DNA of 51,551 bases from positions 1-51,551 of the forward strand of contig CANRJP010000007.1 of assembly GCA_947630975.1 (NCBI GenBank). Reading direction: 5' to 3'. This DNA is from an uncultured Clostridia bacterium. GTDB lineage: Bacteria; Bacillota; Clostridia; UMGS1883. The notes under the pieces were generated by a model. The model was not told the DNA's origin, made no database searches, and worked only from the letters and a program-made list of their open reading frames with translations. Shown piece by piece: positions 1 through 8,258 of this stretch; within the stretch, counting starts at the first letter, position 1, and every line of letters begins with the position of its first letter. The position numbers and the translations under genes are program-made.

Positions 1-162
1 ATAAATTAGTTGTTCGTATGCTTCCCAAAAGGTTTATGCGTCAGTGCGTAAAGTTGATGCTTGTTAAACTGAAAATTGTCCGGGTGGGGGGTATAGGATA
101 GCCGTCGGTCGTATTGAATGAGAAAGCATGAATAATAATCATTATATAAGGAGCAGTAGTAA

Positions 163-1311
163 ATGATACGTAATGTTGCACTGAAAAAAATTTTTGTAAA
201 CAATATTTTCCCTATATTTTCTTATTTGAATAACATGATAGTTAAAGATAAAAATAGAATCTTGATATACTGCTCAAATGACAGACTGAAAGATAATGCA
301 GGGGCTGTATTTGACTATTTAATAGAACATGAATTTTATAAAAAATACAAGATAGTGTGTGCGACCGAAAACCACGACGGGTATTCATCACCAGATAAAA
401 AAAGGGTGACCTTTATACCTAAGCAGTTCGGAATATATCAATATCTTCGTTCAAAATTCGTTTTTTATTCATCCGGAAAAATTCCGATAAAACCCTCAAA
501 GGAGCAAATGGTAATAAACATGTGGCATGGAATACCATTGAAGAGCATTGGCAAACTCTCAAACATTAATAACGGAGAAGAATTTTTCTTTACATATGTA
601 TGTGCATCATCAGAAATGTACCGCCCAATAATAGCAAAGGCATTTGATTGCCCGGAAACAAATGTGTGTTTGTGCGGTGAACCTAAGACAGATAAATTAT
701 ATACCAAAAAGGAAGGTATAGATGGTTATAAGTTGGTTGTTTGGGCGCCAACCTTTAGGCAATCAACATATTTGGGCTACAGCGATTCAAGCATGTCGTC
801 TTTTCTGCCTTTTATAGATAATTCGGAATGGGACGAATTGAATGATATTGCTAATAATAAGAAAATAAAGTTGATAGTAAAGCTCCATGTGGCTCAAAAT
901 TTAAGCGGTTTCACGGAAAAACTTTACTCTAATCTTGAAATATACAGCGATGAAGCATTTCGTAAAAGAGGACTTGACCTATATGAACTTATGGCTCGAT
1001 CAAATGCTTTGTTGGCGGATTATTCGTCAGTATATCTCGAATATCTTTTGCTTTCCCGACCGATAGGATTTACATTAAGTGATATTAATGAGTATAAAAA
1101 TACCCGCGGTTTTGTTTTTGAAAACCCTTTGGATTATATGCCTGGGGAAAAGCTTTATTCAAAGAACGATTTATTTAAATTTTTTGACAATGTTGCTAAT
1201 GGCGTTGATGATTATTCAAAAGAGCGTAAAAGGGTGTGCGACCTTGTACATAAGTATCAAGATGGCAAAAATTGTGCGCGTGTGTTGGAAATTGCCGGTA
1301 TAACAAAATGA
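163..1311 (+). CDS. CDP-glycerol glycerophosphotransferase family protein
   Basis: Predicted cytoplasmic, membrane-associated transferase of the TagB/TagF family, which moves glycerol-phosphate (or a related polyol-phosphate) from CDP-glycerol to a glycan during teichoic-acid or capsule synthesis. Seen: the family signature MWHGIPLKSIGK near residue 120, a KLHV segment near 240 and a DYSSVYLEYLLLSRP block near 286, which in the family binds the CDP part and phosphates. The length of 382 residues matches the catalytic C-terminal half of TagF. The start is supported by AAGGAG about 8 nt upstream. It is the first complete gene of an AT-rich polysaccharide cluster read in one direction; the 162 nt before it hold nothing I recognise. 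The exact acceptor is unknown. Confidence 0.87.
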   Translation: MIRNVALKKIFVNNIFPIFSYLNNMIVKDKNRILIYCSNDRLKDNAGAVFDYLIEHEFYKKYKIVCATENHDGYSSPDKKRVTFIPKQFGIYQYLRSKFVFYSSGKIPIKPSKEQMVINMWHGIPLKSIGKLSNINNGEEFFFTYVCASSEMYRPIIAKAFDCPETNVCLCGEPKTDKLYTKKEGIDGYKLVVWAPTFRQSTYLGYSDSSMSSFLPFIDNSEWDELNDIANNKKIKLIVKLHVAQNLSGFTEKLYSNLEIYSDEAFRKRGLDLYELMARSNALLADYSSVYLEYLLLSRPIGFTLSDINEYKNTRGFVFENPLDYMPGEKLYSKNDLFKFFDNVANGVDDYSKERKRVCDLVHKYQDGKNCARVLEIAGITK

Positions 1312-1331
1312 AATAGAGATGTATTGAAAAC

Positions 1332-1450
1332 ATGAAGAATATTTTACTTATTATAACATAGTCTTTTGTTACGTATGGCGGCTTGACGACCGTTATGATG
1401 AATTAAAATGATGTTTGTGAACGGCAACAGTGATATAATGGTGTTTGCCA
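1332..1450 (+). pseudogene. Remnant of a GT4 glycosyltransferase gene (5' end)
   Basis: The stretch starting at ATG 1332 reads MKNILLIIT-stop-SFVTYGGLTTVMMN-stop, which closely parallels the first residues of the intact GT4 gene starting at 2542 (MRKVLIIITTQFISYGGLTTVMMN). After the second stop, the segment GTGAACGGCAACAG near 1417 matches the intact gene near 2812, so about 170 nt of the middle has been lost. It has at least two in-frame stops and a deletion. It is a decayed paralogue or homologue, not a recent copy, because many third positions differ. Confidence 0.72.
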
Positions 1451-1463
1451 ATCGCAGAGAAAT

Positions 1464-1533
1464 TTAGAACCTATGAGGACGGATCATGAATATAACACAA
1501 AGATTTCACATTTAATTGCCCATGAGGTTCTAA
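1464..1533. repeat. Short inverted repeat in the gap after the GT4 remnant
   Basis: TTAGAACCT at 1464-1472 is the exact inverse of AGGTTCTAA at 1525-1533, separated by 52 nt. It lies in the 358-nt gap between the first gene and the beta-propeller gene. It could be the scar of a lost mobile element or a loose hairpin. Apart from the GT4 remnant, this repeat and the ribosome site before 1682, I see nothing else in the gap. Confidence 0.3.
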
Positions 1534-1681
1534 CCCCGTCGCTTAAGTAAAAAAATATATATTTATGAAATTTTGGTCTCTAAAATAGCCGGGGATTAGC
1601 TATATGGCGAGAGGTTGTTGACCGAAGTATTAAATTTGCTAATACAAGTATTTAAAATACAAAAGGAGAATGAGCAACATT

Positions 1682-2545
1682 ATGAAAGCTATAAAAAAAA
1701 TACTCGGGTTATTTGAAGGAGGCGAGTGGAAAGTACTCTACAAAAAGAAAGATTCACCTGATTTAATTGAATTCATTGGAGATTCCAATTATTGGTATGC
1801 TGATCCATTTCTCTTTGACTACGACAACAAAACATTTTTATTCGTTGAAGCATTTAACAAAAAAACGCAGGTCGGAGAAATTGCTGTATCTGTTATGCGA
1901 AATGGGGTTTTTTCTGAACCGACAGTTATTATAAAAAATGAATATCATATGTCATACCCAGATGTTTTTGCATATGGTGATCATGTATATATGCTACCGG
2001 AAAGCGGTGAAAGTAATAATCTTGAATTGTATGAAGCCATAGATTTTCCATATACTTGGAGAAAGCATATTTTAATGAAGAATGTTTATCTTGCTGATTC
2101 TACAGTGTATATAAAAGACAAAATATATATATATGCATATAACGATATAATTAAAGCGACAGATTTATACATTTTAGATATAGATAACAAAATGATGAAA
2201 CATATTTGTCGAAAGCAAAATAATAATAAACGTAGTCGCCCTGCGGGACAATTGTTTTATATTAATGGAGGTTTATTTAGGCCGACTCAAAATTGTGAGA
2301 AAACTTACGGTGGTAGTTTAATCATAAATAAAGTTTTAAATTTGGAAGGATTGGAAGAGAATTTATATTCAGAAATATACCCAAACGAAATCAGCCCTAA
2401 ATATGATAGAATGCATACTTTGAATTTTAGTAATAATTATGTATGCGTTGATGTTTTTGTTGGGAAGAAAGGATTAGGTTGCTTTATAGGAAAAATCAAA
2501 CGAAAAATTCATAGGATTAAAATGAAGAGAAGAGTTAAAAAATGA
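1682..2545 (+). CDS. GINT1-type / GH43-like beta-propeller protein of a polysaccharide cluster
   Basis: Resembles the N-terminal beta-propeller domain found in glucosamine inositolphosphorylceramide transferase-like proteins and common in bacterial capsule clusters; role probably sugar binding or transfer, not proven. Seen: the propeller motif WYADPFLFDYDNKTFLFVEA near residue 35 and later blade-like repeats (SYPDVFAYGDHVYMLPES, LADSTVYIKDKIYIY). There is no signal peptide or membrane segment, and the C-terminus is strongly basic (KRKIHRIKMKRRVKK). The longest reading frame starts at ATG 1670, but AAGGAG ends at 1668, too close; ATG 1682 is 13 nt from it and more likely. It overlaps the next gene by 4 nt (ATGA), so translation is probably coupled. 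Confidence 0.68.
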   Translation: MKAIKKILGLFEGGEWKVLYKKKDSPDLIEFIGDSNYWYADPFLFDYDNKTFLFVEAFNKKTQVGEIAVSVMRNGVFSEPTVIIKNEYHMSYPDVFAYGDHVYMLPESGESNNLELYEAIDFPYTWRKHILMKNVYLADSTVYIKDKIYIYAYNDIIKATDLYILDIDNKMMKHICRKQNNNKRSRPAGQLFYINGGLFRPTQNCEKTYGGSLIINKVLNLEGLEENLYSEIYPNEISPKYDRMHTLNFSNNYVCVDVFVGKKGLGCFIGKIKRKIHRIKMKRRVKK

Positions 2546-3630
2546 GAAAAGTACTTATAATAATTACCACTCAATTTATATCATATGGCGGATTGACAAC
2601 CGTTATGATGAACTATTACCATGCCATGGACAAATCCGGACTTCATATAGACTTTGCGTCGACCAATGAATCTCCGCAGGAACTGTTGGACGAGCTTTAT
2701 TCAAACGGTTCCGAGTATTTTTGCCTTAAAGAAAGGAATAAAAATCCTTTTAAATATAGGCAAAATCTAAAAAATGTTTTAGAAAAAAACAAGTACGATG
2801 TTATTCATGTGAACGGCAACAGCGCCACGATGGCACTCGAATTATCGGTTGCAAAAAAATGCGGGGTGCCGGTGAGGATAGCTCATGGGCATACTACGAG
2901 AACATCCCATCCGATCATAAACAAAATGCTGGGTTATATGTTCAGAAACACATATACATGTCCGATTGCAGTATCAAAATTGGCAGGAGATTGGCTCTAT
3001 AATGGGAATCAATATACCGTGCTCAACAATGCCATTGACTTGGAAAAATACAAATTTAATAAAAAAATTCGAGATAATGTAAGGCAAGAATTAAAAATAG
3101 AAAATAAATTTGTAGTTGGTAATGTGGGTAAGTTGAATGAGCCAAAAAACCACACGTTTTTGTTGAAAATATTTGCCGAATTAAAAAAAACGCAAGGCAA
3201 TGCTTTACTGCTGTTGGTTGGCGGCGGTTCGCTTGAAGCCAAACTTAAGTCAGACTGCGTAAATTTAGGTATTGATAAAGATGTTATTTTTTTGGGGATG
3301 CGAGATAATGCCTATGATTATTTACATGCTATGGATGTATTCGTGTTTCCATCCTATTTTGAGGGCTTGGGTATGGCAGTGATCGAAGCACAAGCCAACG
3401 GCCTGCATTGTTTCGCATCAGAGAATGTTCCAAAAGAAACGAAAGTATCAACCTTGATTACATATTTGGACTTGACCGACGCACCCGCGAAATGGGCAAA
3501 AAAAATCACATATTATAATACAGTCGCCCAGAGAGAAGTTGATTCTGACGAGGCGATTAAAGAAATAAGAAAAAACGGATACGATATTACTTGCGAGGCA
3601 AATAAGCTTCAAAAAATATATTTAAGTTAG
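2542..3630 (+). CDS. Glycosyltransferase family 4 (GT-B fold)
   Basis: Retaining GT4 enzyme adding one sugar to the lipid-linked polysaccharide repeat unit at the inner face of the membrane. Seen: N-terminal GT-B motif with SYGGLTTVMMNYYHAM, the C-terminal donor-binding domain starting VVGNVGKLNEPKNH, and the EX7E motif as E274-GLGMAVI-E282. The length (362) is normal for EpsF/WcaL-like transferases. The start overlaps the preceding stop (ATGA). A decayed relative of the same gene lies at 1332-1450. Donor and linkage cannot be read from sequence. Confidence 0.87.
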   Translation: MRKVLIIITTQFISYGGLTTVMMNYYHAMDKSGLHIDFASTNESPQELLDELYSNGSEYFCLKERNKNPFKYRQNLKNVLEKNKYDVIHVNGNSATMALELSVAKKCGVPVRIAHGHTTRTSHPIINKMLGYMFRNTYTCPIAVSKLAGDWLYNGNQYTVLNNAIDLEKYKFNKKIRDNVRQELKIENKFVVGNVGKLNEPKNHTFLLKIFAELKKTQGNALLLLVGGGSLEAKLKSDCVNLGIDKDVIFLGMRDNAYDYLHAMDVFVFPSYFEGLGMAVIEAQANGLHCFASENVPKETKVSTLITYLDLTDAPAKWAKKITYYNTVAQREVDSDEAIKEIRKNGYDITCEANKLQKIYLS

Positions 3631-3646
3631 TGGGAGTATAGACACT

Positions 3647-5020
3647 ATGAAACTGACATTGCCAAAGGGAAAGGCTATATATTGCTTGATAATTGCTTTT
3701 TTTATATTTTATGCTTTCAATACAACATTTCAGGATTATTTTTACGGGAGCCGTCAAAATGGGATTATCCTGATATTGATAGCGACCGCGATAGGAGTCG
3801 CATATTGTCTCATAACTAAAGGAATAAAACCCCATATGAATATAGAATATTTCTGGTACTTAATGGCGATATTTTCGATTTATAATAACCAGGATCTGGT
3901 CCATGATTCGCAATCCAGATGGCTGCTGCCTATGGCGGGGATTGCTTTGATCTTCATTTTGAAAAGAGAAATTTGTTGGCATAATTCTTTTGTCATTGTT
4001 TTTCGTTTCATGGTAATGATGCACGCTTTTTTTACAATTTTTTTCTATATATTTAAAGGATTGTATTTAAATTATTTCATCAATATTTTGCCTGGTGATC
4101 ATGCAGCTTTACTATCATGGTTCAACTCGGGATATATGCCAGGCATTACAACCCATTATTCTACTAACGGAATATACCTCGGTCTCGGACTTATATTGGT
4201 TATGACAGATTTAATTCGTATTAGATCGATAAAGAAAGGTAATCATGCGAAAGTTGTTTTTGAATTTATTTTTGTTTTTGTTGCATTGCTTCTGACTGCT
4301 AAACGGGCACACATATTGTTTGCTATAATGGCAATGATTATGATGTACTACGTCTATAATTCGAACCACAAAATTTCCAGAGCAATTAATATAATTGGAA
4401 TCATAATTGTAGCGGCGCTGTTTGTGGCCGTTCTAATTCCTTTTGTCCCAACGCTGCAAAGAGTCCTTGGGAGGTTTTTTGAAAACGATACATCAGATCT
4501 GCACGGAAGAGCTTATTTATGGGAATATGCATTTGCTCAGTTTAAAACAAGCCCGTGGATAGGAATTGGGTGGGGCGGTTTTAAACACCGGTATTTTAAC
4601 GTTATAGGCTCGTATTCATCAAACTCTGATTTTGTTGATGCTCACAACGTATATATCCAATTGCTTTGCGAGCAGGGAATAGTCGGCCTGTCTTTGTTCA
4701 TTGTTGCGGCATTTGGCACCTTCTTTATGACATGTAAGCTGTTAAAGGAGCTGCGGACGAGTAAGATACCTTCGTCAAAGCAGGAACAATGTCTCCTTAC
4801 TTTATCAATAGGTATACAGTCATTTTTCTTGATGTACTGTATGACAGGAAACTGCCTTTATGATTGTGAATGCTTTTTTGTATATATTGCATCATGTACA
4901 CTTATGTATTCATTGAGATACAAAATATGGAGGGAATCAAATGCAAGAAAAAAGAGTCGGGTTGCTGACGTTTCATCACGTATTGAATTACGGCGCGGTA
5001 CTCCAGTGTTGGGCGCTTAA
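3647..5020 (+). CDS. O-antigen ligase / Wzy-type polysaccharide polymerase
   Basis: Multi-pass membrane protein predicted to polymerise lipid-linked repeat units on the outer face of the membrane. Seen: about ten hydrophobic segments, a long central loop, and the Wzy_C/ligase-like block GRAYLWEYAFAQFKTSPWIGIGWGGF near residues 280-305 followed by the DAHNVYIQLLCEQGIVGL motif typical of the O-antigen ligase family. The reading frame runs 80 nt into the next gene; its last 30 or so residues (after YKIWRE) are polar and look like non-homologous read-through, so an ancestral stop was probably lost. Polymerases are the most variable genes of such clusters, which fits the family-level call only. 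Confidence 0.82.
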   Translation: MKLTLPKGKAIYCLIIAFFIFYAFNTTFQDYFYGSRQNGIILILIATAIGVAYCLITKGIKPHMNIEYFWYLMAIFSIYNNQDLVHDSQSRWLLPMAGIALIFILKREICWHNSFVIVFRFMVMMHAFFTIFFYIFKGLYLNYFINILPGDHAALLSWFNSGYMPGITTHYSTNGIYLGLGLILVMTDLIRIRSIKKGNHAKVVFEFIFVFVALLLTAKRAHILFAIMAMIMMYYVYNSNHKISRAINIIGIIIVAALFVAVLIPFVPTLQRVLGRFFENDTSDLHGRAYLWEYAFAQFKTSPWIGIGWGGFKHRYFNVIGSYSSNSDFVDAHNVYIQLLCEQGIVGLSLFIVAAFGTFFMTCKLLKELRTSKIPSSKQEQCLLTLSIGIQSFFLMYCMTGNCLYDCECFFVYIASCTLMYSLRYKIWRESNARKKSRVADVSSRIELRRGTPVLGA

Positions 5021-6014
5021 GCTTGCCATTGAAAGAAACGGATATAATTGTGACGTTGTTTCCTATGTTTGCCCGCATCTTTTGAATGTCGAGAGAGGCC
5101 TTAGGTTTAATAAAAAACTGCCAATAGCTTTGGCGAAAAAATTATCTCAAGGGTATGGCAACTGTAAAAAAAAGGCAAATTTCAACGCATTTTTAAGACA
5201 AGAGTTAAATATGCATGATAGAAGCTGTAACGATGTGTTTTCAAATTACTCGGCATTTGTCGTCGGGAGCGATCAAGTGTGGAATTTGTGCTTGACAGGC
5301 AATGACTATACATATTTTCTGGAAAATCGGCACGGTGTCAAAAAAATAGCCTACGCCGCCAGCTTTGGAGAGGATGATATTCCAGAGGCTGAGTTGAAAA
5401 GAGTGCTTGCCGATATATCCGAATTTGATGCGGTATCAATCCGAGAAAAGCGAATGCGGGATTTCCTTGCCGAAAAAGGAGTAGAGGCTGAGTATGTGGT
5501 CGACCCGGTTTTCCTGTTGTCTAAAGAAAATTGGACATCAAACCTTGACGACACTTACATTAATGAGTCGGAAAGATATATTTTAGTTTATTGCGTAGAA
5601 AAGTCTGCAACGGTGTTTAACTACGCAAAACAACTGTCAAGGGAAACTGGTCTGAAGATAATATATTTAAATCAAAATTTATTCTTTAAGGAAAAAGGCA
5701 TGATATATAGGCGGGGTGTAGGCCCTAAGGAATTTTTAAAGTATTTGGAGCACGCCGATTATGTTGTTACTAATTCCTTTCATGGTACGGCTTTGTCCAT
5801 AATTTTTGAAAAAAATGTGGCGGTAGATACTGTACTGCACGAAAAAAATAATCGCAGGATTACCGAACTGCTTGATACTCTTGGTTTAAATCCATTGGCC
5901 ATACAAGCCGATCCCAAAGGTAAAAAAATAAGCTTTGATTATGCAAAAAAAATTATAGATTCCATGTCAAAAAAATCTGAGAAATTTTTACAAAACGCAC
6001 TTGAAAAGAGATGA
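4941..6014 (+). CDS. Polysaccharide pyruvyl transferase family protein
   Basis: Predicted to transfer pyruvate from phosphoenolpyruvate to a sugar of the polysaccharide (ketal pyruvylation), adding negative charge. Seen: N-terminal VGLLTFHHVLNYGAVLQCW, the FVVGSDQVWN block near residue 105, KKIAYAASFG, and the C-terminal TNSFHGTALSIIF block, all standard for this family (PF04230). Length 357 is usual. The start has GGAGGG 5-8 nt upstream and lies 80 nt inside the end of the polymerase frame. It stands in the same operon as an FrhB-like Fe-S protein, a pairing often seen in bacterial glycan clusters. Confidence 0.88.
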   Translation: MQEKRVGLLTFHHVLNYGAVLQCWALKLAIERNGYNCDVVSYVCPHLLNVERGLRFNKKLPIALAKKLSQGYGNCKKKANFNAFLRQELNMHDRSCNDVFSNYSAFVVGSDQVWNLCLTGNDYTYFLENRHGVKKIAYAASFGEDDIPEAELKRVLADISEFDAVSIREKRMRDFLAEKGVEAEYVVDPVFLLSKENWTSNLDDTYINESERYILVYCVEKSATVFNYAKQLSRETGLKIIYLNQNLFFKEKGMIYRRGVGPKEFLKYLEHADYVVTNSFHGTALSIIFEKNVAVDTVLHEKNNRRITELLDTLGLNPLAIQADPKGKKISFDYAKKIIDSMSKKSEKFLQNALEKR

Positions 6015-7069
6015 TACCATTGTCAGAAGCAACGTCAATGCCGTTATTGAGCATTATCGTTCCTGTGTATAATGTTGATAAATATGTGTCACATTGCCTT
6101 GAAGTATTATGTAAGCAGGATTACAAAAATGTAGAAATCATCGTTGTAGATGATGGGTCCACTGATAAAAGTGCAAGTGCTATTCAAACATTTGCACGGA
6201 GAGACAAACGAATAATAACAATATTTCAATCCAACAAGGGAGTTTCTGCCGCCAGGAACAAAGGACTCGGAGTGGCTAAAGGCCGTTATATTACCTTTGT
6301 TGATGCAGATGATTATGTTGATCCAAGCACTTATTATGATATTATCACAAAAATGATTTCCATGGAAGCCGATGCTGCAATCTATCCTTTCTGCCGCGAT
6401 TATAACGGGGGGAAAGAAATTGACCAATTGCCATGGGACGATGGAGAAATTTTGGATAAGGACAGGATAAGATCACAACTGATCCCAAGATTACTGTCTT
6501 CGTATAAAGGAATAAACAGCGTCAGCGGATCAGTTTGTCGCACGGTATATAGGCGGGACAAAATTTCAAGTTTGCTTTTTAATGAAGATGTGCATATACA
6601 GGAAGACCTATTATATTGCATAGAATCATATTCTTTGATGGATAGAATTTTGATTATAAATAGTGTTTGTTACCATTATGTAAAACACGATATCACGACA
6701 ACGGAAAGTTATAGAAGAGGTTATTACGAAGAAAGCAAAAAATTTGAGAGCTGCATAGTAAATGCGCTAAAAAAAGCCAATATATACGATTGTGTGCAAA
6801 AAAACTACTGGAGCAAACGAATAGGTATGTATTCCTTGTGTATTTCTAATTTGTATCGTTTTGACGCTCCCCCAAATGTCGATACAGAATTAATTGAAAT
6901 TATTGAAGGATTTAAAAATGATGAGTACATAGCAGGAAATTTTTTTGTAAATTATATCAATATGAAAAAACTCTTTATTTATATTCTGCTTAAGATCGGC
7001 TCAGGAAAAATACTAAGTATAGTTTACGGAAATAAAGAAAAAGCAAGAAGAAAAAAGTTAAGCAAATAA
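6011..7069 (+). CDS. Glycosyltransferase family 2 (GT-A fold)
   Basis: Inverting GT2 enzyme acting on a nucleotide sugar. Seen: PLLSIIVPVYNVDKYV at residues 11-26, VDDGS at 46-50, SAARNKGLGVAKGRYITFVDADDY with the metal-binding DAD at 98-100, and a helical basic C-terminus. Length 352 is typical of EpsJ/CpsI-like transferases. The ATG overlaps the preceding stop by 4 nt; an internal ATG at 6038 just before the conserved domain is the alternative start. Specificity unknown. Confidence 0.9.
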   Translation: MIPLSEATSMPLLSIIVPVYNVDKYVSHCLEVLCKQDYKNVEIIVVDDGSTDKSASAIQTFARRDKRIITIFQSNKGVSAARNKGLGVAKGRYITFVDADDYVDPSTYYDIITKMISMEADAAIYPFCRDYNGGKEIDQLPWDDGEILDKDRIRSQLIPRLLSSYKGINSVSGSVCRTVYRRDKISSLLFNEDVHIQEDLLYCIESYSLMDRILIINSVCYHYVKHDITTTESYRRGYYEESKKFESCIVNALKKANIYDCVQKNYWSKRIGMYSLCISNLYRFDAPPNVDTELIEIIEGFKNDEYIAGNFFVNYINMKKLFIYILLKIGSGKILSIVYGNKEKARRKKLSK

Positions 7070-7094
7070 ACTGCAAATTTAGGTGTGGTATAAT

Positions 7095-8237
7095 ATGGAT
7101 AATGTTTATAAGACAAAACAACTTTGTACAGGTTGCACCGCATGTCAATGGATATGCAAAAAGCAGGCTATTACAATGAAGTCGGATGAAAAAGGCTTCC
7201 TATATCCAATTATAGATGAGGAAAAGTGTATCGACTGCGGTGCTTGTCGGACTGTTTGTCAGACATATTGCGATATGCCAAAATTAACGAATGGTCAGGC
7301 ATATTACAAGGCCGTGATAAGAGACGAGGACATCCTTTTAAATAGTCAGTCTGGAGGAATGTTTACGGCAATTTCGGATTATGTCCTTGAAAATGGCGGT
7401 GTTGTCTACGGTGCGGTATTACAGGGTGCCGACAAGGTCATACACAAAAGGGCGCAGAGTCCGGAAGAACGTGACATGATGCGGGGTTCCAAATATATAC
7501 AGAGCGATTTGTGCGACACATTTGTCAACATAAGAGATGATTTGAATAATGGAAGTCTTGTGCTTTTCAGCGGCACTCCCTGCCAATGTGACGGACTTAA
7601 GAATTTTTTGAATAAAACAAAAACAGATACTACCAAATTGCTGGTCGTCGATCTTATATGCCATGGCGTCCCGTCTCCCCTTTTGTGGAAGGATTATGTT
7701 AAGCATCAAGAAAGAAAATACGGGGGTAAAATTGATAAAATCATTTTTAGGGACAAGAGCTTCGGATGGGCCTCTCATTATGAATCTTTCTGGATAAAAG
7801 GGAAAAAGTATTCTTGTGAGGAGTTTAAAAATCTGTATTGTTCCAATGTATGTTTAAGAGAATCCTGCTATATGTGTAAATATAGCTGCCTAAACAGGGT
7901 GGGAGATGTTTCTATAGGAGACGCATGGTTGAAAAGGGGTATACATAATCATGATATTTTAAAAGGAGAATCATTGGTAATTGTTAATAATGCCAAGGGA
8001 GAAAAAGTTTTTGAGATGATAAAAGCAAGCATTAACTTTCAAAGTGTTGCAATATCAGAGTATTTACAACCTCAATTAATCACCCCTCCGCAGTCAAATG
8101 ATAACGCAAAACAGTTTTGGAGAGTGTATAGATGCTTCGGATATGGATATATCAACTTTATTTTTGGCAAATCAGGGTTTATAAATAAAGTTTATAAAAT
8201 CATCCGCAGAAAAATAATCAATATTGTATCTAAATAA
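7095..8237 (+). CDS. Coenzyme F420 hydrogenase/dehydrogenase beta subunit-like Fe-S protein
   Basis: FrhB/FdhB-family flavin and iron-sulfur protein. Seen: two ferredoxin-type 4Fe-4S motifs at the N-terminus (CTGCTACQWIC and CIDCGACRTVC), then the FrhB_N/FrhB_C body with SGGMFTAISDYVLENG, GTPCQCDGL and the later cysteine set CLRESCYMCKYSC and GDVSIGDAW. Such proteins sit beside pyruvyl transferases in many polysaccharide clusters, where they are thought to reduce a glycan or nucleotide-sugar intermediate; they need not use F420. A GTG at 7083 extends the frame, but AGGTGTGG at 7081-7088 placed 6 nt before ATG 7095 makes the latter more likely. Confidence 0.85.
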   Translation: MDNVYKTKQLCTGCTACQWICKKQAITMKSDEKGFLYPIIDEEKCIDCGACRTVCQTYCDMPKLTNGQAYYKAVIRDEDILLNSQSGGMFTAISDYVLENGGVVYGAVLQGADKVIHKRAQSPEERDMMRGSKYIQSDLCDTFVNIRDDLNNGSLVLFSGTPCQCDGLKNFLNKTKTDTTKLLVVDLICHGVPSPLLWKDYVKHQERKYGGKIDKIIFRDKSFGWASHYESFWIKGKKYSCEEFKNLYCSNVCLRESCYMCKYSCLNRVGDVSIGDAWLKRGIHNHDILKGESLVIVNNAKGEKVFEMIKASINFQSVAISEYLQPQLITPPQSNDNAKQFWRVYRCFGYGYINFIFGKSGFINKVYKIIRRKIINIVSK

Positions 8238-8258
8238 TAAGAGGAAGTCAGAAAAATT

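Noticed and set aside
6-203. 65-codon minus-strand frame at the left edge
   Set aside because: Overlaps the start of the glycerophosphotransferase gene and has no ribosome site or recognisable sequence.
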